DNA of 64,000 nt, from NCBI RefSeq assembly GCF_001999335.1, contig NZ_MLHS01000012.1:46206-110205 (forward strand). Direction: 5' to 3'. This DNA is from Rodentibacter sp. Ppn85. Its GTDB lineage: Bacteria > Pseudomonadota > Gammaproteobacteria > Enterobacterales > Pasteurellaceae. Every line of letters starts with the position of its first letter. Positions within the stretch are counted from its first letter, which is position 1. The notes under the pieces were generated by a model. It had not been told where the DNA came from, made no database searches, and saw only the letters and a list, made by a program, of their open reading frames with translations. Positions 57,627-64,000 of this stretch are shown piece after piece. A program made the translations under genes and the position numbers.

Positions 57627-58313
57627 ATGAAGAAAATTTTAACCGCACTTTTATGTGGAGTCGCAGTGAATGCGATGGCGGGTGATGCTGCAATTAAAAG
57701 CCAATTAAAAACATTGGGTGCCAAAAGTATTGATATAAAAGATTCTCCGGTTTCAGGGGTTAAAACTGTGGTAACCGACAAAGGCATTATTTATATCACA
57801 GAAGACGGAAAATATGCTTTCCAAGGTAAACTTTATAAATTAACAACTAAGGGGCCCGTGAATGTGTCAGGTAAGTTTTTAATGGATAAGCTTAATTCTT
57901 ATAAAAATGAAATGATAGTTTATCCGGCAAAAAATGAAAAATATGTCGTTACCGTATTTATGGATATTACCTGCCACTACTGCCATTTGTTACATCAACA
58001 GTTAAAAGAATATAATGATCTTGGTATTACCGTGCGTTATTTAGCTTTCCCTCGCGGTGGCATGAGAAGTGAAACAGCAAAACAAATGGAAGCTATTTGG
58101 ACTGCCAAGGCTCCTGTTTTTGCTTTAAACGAAGCTGAAAGCGGTAGACTGCCGAAGGAAGTTAAAACGCCTAATATTGTGAAAAAACACTATGAGTTAG
58201 GTATTCAGTTCGGCGTAACCGGCACACCGAGTGTTATTACCTCAAGCGGTGAGATAATCGGCGGATATTTAAAACCGGCAGATTTATTAGCTGCGCTGAA
58301 AGAAAGCAAGTAA
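57627..58313 (+). CDS. dsbC: Thiol:disulfide interchange protein DsbC
   Basis: Periplasmic disulfide isomerase. The 228-residue precursor has a signal peptide (KILTALLCGVAVNAMA), an N-terminal dimerisation domain (about 20-80), and a thioredoxin domain with active site C116-H-Y-C119 (DITCHYCH), where E. coli has CGYC. The cis-proline loop is VTGTPSVIT. It is divergent from prfB, and its 5' leader contains a tandem repeat (57583-57617). Confidence 0.95.
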   Translation: MKKILTALLCGVAVNAMAGDAAIKSQLKTLGAKSIDIKDSPVSGVKTVVTDKGIIYITEDGKYAFQGKLYKLTTKGPVNVSGKFLMDKLNSYKNEMIVYPAKNEKYVVTVFMDITCHYCHLLHQQLKEYNDLGITVRYLAFPRGGMRSETAKQMEAIWTAKAPVFALNEAESGRLPKEVKTPNIVKKHYELGIQFGVTGTPSVITSSGEIIGGYLKPADLLAALKESK

Positions 58314-58347
58314 TAATTTTTATTGAATAAAAACAATGTTGTATTTT

Positions 58348-58378
58348 ATAAAAGAGCTGTTGGTTTAACAGCTCTTTA
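58348..58378 (+). terminator. Hairpin between dsbC and recJ, abutting the recJ start
   Basis: AAAGAGCTGTT (58351-58361) and AACAGCTCTTT (58367-58377) form an 11-bp perfect stem. It resembles a dsbC terminator but has no long T-run and ends four bases before the recJ ATG, leaving no room for a Shine-Dalgarno sequence outside the stem. Confidence 0.6.
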
Positions 58379-58381
58379 CTT

Positions 58382-60124
58382 ATGAATGAATTACTCGTGA
58401 ACAAACACATAAAACGCCGTAAAATTCCAACCGGAGGTTCTGTTTCCGAACATCCTTTATTGGATCGCCTTTATCGTGCCCGTCATATTAAAAACAGACA
58501 AGAATTAGACCGCACTTTAAAATCTATGTTAAATCCGAATCAACTTTATGGCATTACTCAAGCTGTAGCATTGTTGGTATCGGCTTATCAAACCCAACAA
58601 AAAATTGTCATTGTTGGGGATTTTGATGCAGACGGAGCAACAAGTACGGCATTGACGATATTGGCGCTTCGTCAGCTTGGTTTTACGAATATTGATTATT
58701 TGTTGCCAAATCGCTTTGAACAAGGCTATGGATTGAGTATTCCTGTGGCTGAAATGGCGATTGAAAAAGGTGTGCAATTACTCATGACAGTGGATAATGG
58801 CGTATCTTCTTTTGAAGGAATTGCTTTTTTGAAAGAAAAAGGTATTCGGGTTTTAGTGACAGATCATCATCTACCTCCGGATACACTGCCTCCGGCTGAT
58901 GCTATTGTGAACCCTAACTTAAATCAATGTGATTTTCCTTCAAAATCCTTGGCAGGCGTAGGGGTAGCATTTTATTTGATGTTGGCGGTGCGGGCGAAAT
59001 TTCGAGAGTTAGGTATTTTTACGGCGGAAAACCAACCTAATTTTACGGAACTGCTTGATCTGGTAGCACTGGGTACGATTGCTGATCTCGTGCCGCTTGA
59101 TCAGAATAATCGCATTTTAGCCTATCAAGGTTTAATGCGCATTCGTGCTAAATATTGCCGACCTGGGATTATCGCCTTAGCAGAAGTAGCGAATCGTAAT
59201 GTTGAGCAGTTTTCAGCAAGCGATCTTGGCTTTTCTATTGGACCGCGTTTAAATGCGGCCGGGCGATTGGATAATATGTCTCTTGGCGTGGAATTGTTAC
59301 TTGCGGAAGATATGCAAACTGCACGTGAACTCGCTTTGGAACTTGATCAACTTAATCAAACGCGCAAAGAAATTGAGGCGGGGATGAAACTTGAGGCACT
59401 GGAAATTTGCCGAAATCTAACCGCACTTTTCAGTGCATTGCCAACAGGTATCGTGCTTTATCAAGCGGATTGGCATCAAGGTGTGTTAGGGCTCGTTTCG
59501 TCTCGCATTAAAGACCAGTACCATCGTCCGGTTATTGCTTTTGCGCAAGATAAAAAAGGAGTATTGAAAGGTTCTGCCCGCTCTATTGAAGGAATACATA
59601 TCCGCGACCTATTAGAACGAATTCATTCTCAATATCCCGATATAATCTTAAAATTTGGCGGACATGCAATGGCGGCAGGTTTAAGCATTCGTGAAGAATG
59701 TTTTAGCCAATTTCAACAAATTTTTAATCAAACAGTGTTAGATTGGTTGGATGAAGCGCATTTAAAAGGCATAATTTGGACAGACGGCGAATTAGGAACG
59801 AATGAATTTACTCTTGAAACGGCTGAATTGTTAAAAAATGGTGGCCCTTGGGGGCCGGCATTTGCTGAACCTTGTTTTGACGGTGAATTTAAAATTTTGG
59901 ATCAACGCGCAATTGGACAAGGGCAAAACCATTTAAAAATGTTGGTAGAACCGAAACAAGGCGGTCCGCTTTTAGATGCTGTTGCCTTTAATGTTGATAC
60001 CCGATTATATCCCGATTTATCTATTAAATGGGCCCGTTTAGCCTATAAATTAGACATAAATGAATTTCGAGGTAATCGTAACATACAATTATTAGTAGAG
60101 CATATTGAACCCATAGATGAGTAA
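58382..60124 (+). CDS. recJ: Single-stranded-DNA 5'-3' exonuclease RecJ
   Basis: A DHH-family nuclease for recombination and mismatch repair. The 580-residue protein (E. coli 577) has motif I VIVGDFDADGATSTAL, motif II LMTVDNGVSS, motif III VLVTDHHLPP (DHH), motif IV VALGTIADLVPL, then the DHHA1 region with LKGSARSIEGIHI and LKFGGHAMAAGL. The ATG at 58382 lacks a normal Shine-Dalgarno; a start at GTG 58397 is possible. It overlaps the next gene by 8 bases. Confidence 0.96.
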   Translation: MNELLVNKHIKRRKIPTGGSVSEHPLLDRLYRARHIKNRQELDRTLKSMLNPNQLYGITQAVALLVSAYQTQQKIVIVGDFDADGATSTALTILALRQLGFTNIDYLLPNRFEQGYGLSIPVAEMAIEKGVQLLMTVDNGVSSFEGIAFLKEKGIRVLVTDHHLPPDTLPPADAIVNPNLNQCDFPSKSLAGVGVAFYLMLAVRAKFRELGIFTAENQPNFTELLDLVALGTIADLVPLDQNNRILAYQGLMRIRAKYCRPGIIALAEVANRNVEQFSASDLGFSIGPRLNAAGRLDNMSLGVELLLAEDMQTARELALELDQLNQTRKEIEAGMKLEALEICRNLTALFSALPTGIVLYQADWHQGVLGLVSSRIKDQYHRPVIAFAQDKKGVLKGSARSIEGIHIRDLLERIHSQYPDIILKFGGHAMAAGLSIREECFSQFQQIFNQTVLDWLDEAHLKGIIWTDGELGTNEFTLETAELLKNGGPWGPAFAEPCFDGEFKILDQRAIGQGQNHLKMLVEPKQGGPLLDAVAFNVDTRLYPDLSIKWARLAYKLDINEFRGNRNIQLLVEHIEPIDE

Positions 60125-60824
60125 AATAAGAAAGTGGCGATGGGGAAATCTTGCGTTATTCGGTATTGCAACGCAATTTGCTTTCGCAGAAATGAATCCA
60201 AAAGATTTTTCTATACAAAATCAACCGCACTTGCCTTCTGCAAATACATTAAGATTTGAAGACGGGCGCGATTATTTTTCCTATAAAGAACCGGTGGTTC
60301 ATCCTTTGCGTGCAGATAAGAAAATCCGTATCCAATTCTTTTTTGATTATGATTGTCGAGTGTGTTCGTCCGCACAAGATATTTTAGAGTTTTATAGCCA
60401 AATGCGTCCTGATAAAATTGTTTTGGAACAATATCCGGTGGCAACCATTGAAAATCAATTTAGTGCGAAGGTGTTCTACACATTGAAAGCATTAAAGGCA
60501 GGGGAATTATCTGATTCATTATTGTTTGAAACGGCAGAGAAATCACGTTATGTCGAACTGGCATCACCGGCAAAAATGCTAAAATGGGCAGAGCAGCAGG
60601 GACTTGATAAACAAATCTTTGCAAAAACCGAAAACTCTTCGGATATAAAAGAAAAAGTAAAAGATTCTATTGAATTGACCGAAGAATATGGTGTTTTTAC
60701 TTATCCCTATGTGGTGATTGGAGGGAAATACGTACTGACGGCGAGTACGCTTTATAACGATGATTATAGTGTGGCCGTATTAGATTATTTAGTGAGTAAA
60801 TTGGAAAAGGAGAGAGAAAAATGA
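60117..60824 (+). CDS. Exported thioredoxin-fold (DsbA-like) protein
   Basis: A 235-residue protein with an N-terminal signal sequence ([15 protein letters not shown]) and a DsbA-like domain: [15 protein letters not shown] gives active site C80-R-V-C83, and [15 protein letters not shown] gives the cis-proline loop. The CRVC pair differs from the CPHC of DsbA, so redox properties cannot be inferred. It overlaps recJ and ends 4 bases into mtnN. A role beside DsbC in periplasmic thiol chemistry is plausible, but its partner is unknown. Confidence 0.8.
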   Translation: MSKIRKWRWGNLALFGIATQFAFAEMNPKDFSIQNQPHLPSANTLRFEDGRDYFSYKEPVVHPLRADKKIRIQFFFDYDCRVCSSAQDILEFYSQMRPDKIVLEQYPVATIENQFSAKVFYTLKALKAGELSDSLLFETAEKSRYVELASPAKMLKWAEQQGLDKQIFAKTENSSDIKEKVKDSIELTEEYGVFTYPYVVIGGKYVLTASTLYNDDYSVAVLDYLVSKLEKEREK

Positions 60825-61510
60825 AAATAGGCATTGTTGGTGCAATGGCGCAAGAAGTCGAAATTCTGAAAGGTTTAATGGCGGATAAAATCGAAACAAG
60901 AGTAGCAAGTGCGGTCATTTTTGAGGGAAAAATTAATGGAAAATCCGTTGCTTTGTTGCAATCAGGTATCGGTAAAGTCGCTGCTGCAATCGGAACTACC
61001 GCCTTACTACAGTTGGCAAAACCGGATATTGTGATCAATACGGGCTCAGCCGGTGGGGTAGCTAAAGGATTAAAAGTAGGAGATATTGTCATTTCCGATG
61101 AAACCCGCTATCACGATGTGGATGTTACGGCATTCGGCTATGAAAAAGGTCAACTTCCGGCTAATCCCGCGACATTTTTGTCTGATAAGAAATTAGCGGA
61201 TCTTGCCCAAAAAGTTGCTGAAGCACAGGGACAATCGGTAAAACACGGGTTAATTTGTTCCGGCGATAGCTTTATTAATAGTGAAGATAAAATTGCTGAA
61301 ATTAAAGCGGATTTCCCTCATGTAACAGCGGTCGAAATGGAGGCAACGGCAATCGCCCAAGTATGTTATGCATTTAATGTACCCTTTGTGGTTGTTCGTG
61401 CGATTTCTGATGGCGGCGATGGGGAAGCAAGCCTGTCTTTTGAAGAGTTTTTACCGCTTGCGGCGAAGCAATCTTCAGCGTTGGTTTTAGGCATGTTAGA
61501 CAAATTATAG
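60821..61510 (+). CDS. mtnN: 5'-methylthioadenosine/S-adenosylhomocysteine nucleosidase
   Basis: Hydrolyses MTA and SAH (Pfs), feeding methionine salvage and the LuxS autoinducer-2 route. The 229-residue protein (E. coli 232) has [23 protein letters not shown] [34 protein letters not shown] and [11 protein letters not shown], followed by the catalytic Asp in AISDGGDG. It overlaps the preceding gene by four bases (ATGA). Confidence 0.97.
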   Translation: MKIGIVGAMAQEVEILKGLMADKIETRVASAVIFEGKINGKSVALLQSGIGKVAAAIGTTALLQLAKPDIVINTGSAGGVAKGLKVGDIVISDETRYHDVDVTAFGYEKGQLPANPATFLSDKKLADLAQKVAEAQGQSVKHGLICSGDSFINSEDKIAEIKADFPHVTAVEMEATAIAQVCYAFNVPFVVVRAISDGGDGEASLSFEEFLPLAAKQSSALVLGMLDKL

Positions 61511-61518
61511 GATTTCTT

Positions 61519-62190
61519 ATGGGAATAATTATTACCGTTGATGGCCCAAGTGGTGCGGGAAAAGGTACATTATGCTACGCGTTAGCGGAAAAATTAGGCT
61601 ATGCCTTGTTAGATAGCGGGGCGATTTATCGTGTTACGGCGTTGGCGGCGATGAAAAGTGCGGTCAATTTATCCGATGAATTTGCTTTGGCGGAATTAGC
61701 ACGTAATTTGGATATTCAATTTATTCCGCGAGATGGGGAAGTAAATATTTTATTAAATGGCGAGAATGTAAGCCATTTACTTCGTACTCAAGAAACGGCG
61801 GATGCCGCATCAAAAATTGCCGTTTTTCCACAGGTTAGAGAGGCATTACTGCAACTTCAACGAGATTTTGCCAAAAATAATAACCTTATTGCTGACGGGC
61901 GTGATATGGGAACGGTGGTATTTCCGACTGCTCAGGTGAAACTCTTTTTAGACGCAAGTGCCGAAGAACGCGCAAAAAGGCGCTATAAACAGTTGCAAAG
62001 CAAGGGAATTAGTGGTAACTTTGCACAGATTTTGGCCGAGATAAAGGAACGAGATTTTCGTGATAGAAATCGTGAAGTCGCTCCGCTTAGACCGGCTGAA
62101 GATGCGTTGTTACTTGATAGTACAACATTGAGTATTGATGAAGTGATTGCTCAAGCGATGGCTTACATTCAACAACGTAAAAATACTTAA
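61519..62190 (+). CDS. cmk: Cytidylate kinase
   Basis: Phosphorylates CMP and dCMP. The 223-residue NMP kinase has the P-loop [32 protein letters not shown], the nucleotide-binding [30 protein letters not shown] and [19 protein letters not shown]. It precedes rpsA, the same pairing as in E. coli, and starts 9 bp after mtnN. Confidence 0.97.
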   Translation: MGIIITVDGPSGAGKGTLCYALAEKLGYALLDSGAIYRVTALAAMKSAVNLSDEFALAELARNLDIQFIPRDGEVNILLNGENVSHLLRTQETADAASKIAVFPQVREALLQLQRDFAKNNNLIADGRDMGTVVFPTAQVKLFLDASAEERAKRRYKQLQSKGISGNFAQILAEIKERDFRDRNREVAPLRPAEDALLLDSTTLSIDEVIAQAMAYIQQRKNT

Positions 62191-62194
62191 CTTT

Positions 62195-62254
62195 GTTTAT
62201 TCAAGGATGAATAAACGTTTATTTTCAACCCCACATCTTATGGATAAAATGTGG
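62195..62254 (+). promoter_or_regulatory. Two hairpins in the rpsA leader
   Basis: GTTTATTC and GAATAAAC (62195-62216) form an 8-bp perfect stem whose loop AAGGAT contains a Shine-Dalgarno-like AAGGA. CCACAT and ATGTGG (62231-62254) form a second. In E. coli the rpsA leader folds into hairpins that attract and are repressed by S1; the same role here is inference. The rpsA start at 62286 has only a weak upstream AAGAAG. Confidence 0.45.
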
Positions 62255-62285
62255 ATGTTATCAACTTTTAAAGAAGATTATTTAT

Positions 62286-63935
62286 ATGTCAGAATCTTTT
62301 GCTCAACTCTTTGAAGAATCATTAAAAGGCCTTGAAACCCGTCAAGGTTCAATCGTTAGCGGTACTGTAGTAGCTATCCAAAAAGGTTTCGTCCTTGTTG
62401 ATGCCGGTTTAAAATCTGAATCTGCAATTCCCGTTGCTGAGTTCCTAAATGCACAAGGTGAACTTGAAGTTCAAGTCGGCGACACGGTAAATGTTGCATT
62501 AGATGCAGTTGAAGATGGCTTCGGTGAGACTAAGCTTTCTCGTGAGAAAGCGGTTCGTCACGAATCTTGGATTGAATTAGAAAAAGCTTATGAAGAAAAA
62601 GCGACTGTTATCGGTTTAATCAACGGTAAAGTAAAAGGCGGTTTCACAGTTGAGCTAAACGGTGTTCGTGCATTCTTACCTGGTTCTTTAGTTGATACTC
62701 GTCCTGCACGGGATGCAGATCACTTATTAGGTAAAGAATTAGAATTCAAAGTGATCAAATTAGATCAAAAACGTAATAACGTTGTTGTTTCTCGTCGAGC
62801 AGTGATTGAGTCAGAAAATAGCCAAGAACGTGAACAAGTGTTAGAAAACCTTGTTGAAGGTTCGGAAGTTAAAGGTATTGTTAAAAACTTAACTGATTAC
62901 GGCGCATTCGTTGATTTAGGCGGTGTTGACGGTTTACTACACATCACGGATATGGCTTGGAAACGTGTGAAACACCCAAGCGAAATTGTGAATGTCGGTG
63001 ATGAAGTAACCGTTAAAGTATTGAAGTTCGATAAGGATCGTACTCGTGTCTCTTTAGGCTTAAAACAATTAGGTCAAGATCCATGGGTTGCTATCGCTGA
63101 AAATCATCCGGTAAATAGCAAATTAACCGGTAAAGTAACTAATTTGACTGACTATGGTTGTTTTGTTGAGATCTTAGATGGTGTTGAAGGCTTAGTTCAC
63201 GTTTCTGAAATGGATTGGACTAATAAAAACATTCATCCGTCCAAAGTGGTGAGTTTAGGCGATGTTGTTGAAGTAATGGTATTAGAAATTGACGAAGAGC
63301 GTCGTCGTATTTCTTTAGGCTTAAAACAATGTAAACCTAACCCGTGGACTCAGTTTGCTGAAACTCATAATAAAGGCGACAAAGTAACCGGTAAAATTAA
63401 ATCTATCACTGATTTCGGTATCTTTATCGGTCTTGAAGGTGGGATCGATGGTTTAGTTCATTTATCTGATATTTCTTGGAACGTATCCGGTGAAGAAGCC
63501 GTTCGTAACTACAAAAAAGGTGACGAGGTTTCAGCAGTGGTATTAGCAGTAGATGCAGTTAAGGAGCGTATCTCTTTAGGCATCAAACAGCTTGAAGAAG
63601 ATCCGTTTAATAATTTCATCGCAATCAATAAAAAAGGTGCGGTAGTTTCTGCAACTGTGGTTGAAGCTGATGCAAAAGGTGCTAAAGTAGAATTAGTAGG
63701 CGGAGCTGAAGGTTATATTCGTGCTACTGATCTTACTGATGAAGTTGTGGCAGGCGATGTCGTTGAAGCAAAATACACTGGTGTAGATCGTAAAGCCCGT
63801 ATTGTTCATTTATCTGTAAAAGCAAAAGCTCAAGCAGAAGAAGCTGCGGCAGTCGCAAGCGTGAATAATAAACAAGAAGAAGTTACTATTCCGAATGCAA
63901 TGGCTGAAGCTTTTAAAGCAGCTAAAGGTGAGTAA
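62286..63935 (+). CDS. rpsA: 30S ribosomal protein S1
   Basis: S1 binds mRNA and brings it to the 30S subunit. The 549-residue protein (E. coli 557) has six S1 repeats: two N-terminal ribosome-binding repeats (about 20-90 and 105-170), then four RNA-binding repeats with the pattern [49 protein letters not shown] and the diverged last one ([16 protein letters not shown]). Confidence 0.98.
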   Translation: MSESFAQLFEESLKGLETRQGSIVSGTVVAIQKGFVLVDAGLKSESAIPVAEFLNAQGELEVQVGDTVNVALDAVEDGFGETKLSREKAVRHESWIELEKAYEEKATVIGLINGKVKGGFTVELNGVRAFLPGSLVDTRPARDADHLLGKELEFKVIKLDQKRNNVVVSRRAVIESENSQEREQVLENLVEGSEVKGIVKNLTDYGAFVDLGGVDGLLHITDMAWKRVKHPSEIVNVGDEVTVKVLKFDKDRTRVSLGLKQLGQDPWVAIAENHPVNSKLTGKVTNLTDYGCFVEILDGVEGLVHVSEMDWTNKNIHPSKVVSLGDVVEVMVLEIDEERRRISLGLKQCKPNPWTQFAETHNKGDKVTGKIKSITDFGIFIGLEGGIDGLVHLSDISWNVSGEEAVRNYKKGDEVSAVVLAVDAVKERISLGIKQLEEDPFNNFIAINKKGAVVSATVVEADAKGAKVELVGGAEGYIRATDLTDEVVAGDVVEAKYTGVDRKARIVHLSVKAKAQAEEAAAVASVNNKQEEVTIPNAMAEAFKAAKGE

Positions 63936-63948
63936 TTAATTTATTCTG

Positions 63949-63978
63949 TCAGGCTGGGCTTATCCCAGCCTTCTTTTT
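63949..63978 (+). terminator. Terminator of rpsA
   Basis: AGGCTGGG (63951-63958) and CCCAGCCT (63964-63971) with a T-rich tail. Confidence 0.85.
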
Positions 63979-64000
63979 CTTCAAGTTTTATTGATAATTC

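Noticed and set aside
1..64000. CRISPR arrays, insertion sequences, prophage, tRNA or rRNA genes
   Set aside because: No spaced repeats, transposases, integrases or tRNA-like cloverleaf sequences were seen on either strand by eye.

Overview
The window looks like a chromosomal segment of a member of the Pasteurellaceae in the Haemophilus/Aggregatibacter/Pasteurella group. The DNA is AT-rich. The 9-base uptake signal sequence AAGTGCGGT (or its complement) occurs dozens of times, often as inverted pairs that also serve as transcription terminators. Most proteins resemble E. coli or H. influenzae orthologues, and several gene blocks keep familiar order: lpoA-yraN-diaA-dolP with rsmI, letAB-proQ-prc-L,D-transpeptidase-mepK-ycbL, and dsbC-recJ-mtnN-cmk-rpsA. 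No rRNA, tRNA, insertion sequence or CRISPR array was seen.

Layout. 1-1803: two broken genes, a frameshifted TonB-dependent receptor and a PQQ-dependent sugar dehydrogenase carrying three separate lesions. 1996-7403: pirin, then a class Ia ribonucleotide reductase operon under a pair of NrdR boxes, with a foreign-looking TIR-domain gene placed between nrdA and nrdB. 7525-13404: envelope and housekeeping genes (dolP, diaA, yraN, lpoA, rsmI, tldD). 13488-21342: an L-ascorbate (ula) regulon whose EIIC-EIIB transporter gene is frameshifted, followed by ybhA. 21455-25166: torYZ S-/N-oxide reductase. 25246-29258: potABCD polyamine importer. 29578-29671: a likely small RNA. 29749-39467: lipid transport, RNA chaperone, protease and peptidoglycan genes, including an L,D-transpeptidase split by one base. 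39506-45377: argS, yecM, two lipoproteins, aroA, purU, hns. 45612-49842: a lysine riboswitch driving an NhaC-type transporter, then ilvIH. 50063-57476: lysS, the lysine decarboxylase module cadBA, argP, and prfB with its programmed frameshift. 57627-63935: dsbC, recJ, a thioredoxin-fold protein, mtnN, cmk, rpsA.

How genes work together. Lysine is a theme of the right half: a riboswitch-controlled transporter, the charging enzyme, a decarboxylase/antiporter pair for acid resistance, and the lysine-sensing regulator ArgP lie within 11 kb. Anaerobic life is suggested by torYZ and by FNR-like boxes before torY and cadB. Sugar use appears to be eroding: ulaA and the PQQ dehydrogenase are both broken.

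The most unusual item is the TIR gene inside nrdAB. It has tight Shine-Dalgarno spacing on both sides, about 30% GC in sampled stretches against roughly mid-40s in nrdA, and shares the NrdR-controlled promoter. It is the best candidate here for an undescribed system, perhaps phage defence tied to the dNTP pool; that function is inference only. Four genes carry small indels, so sequencing or assembly error should be excluded before calling them true pseudogenes.
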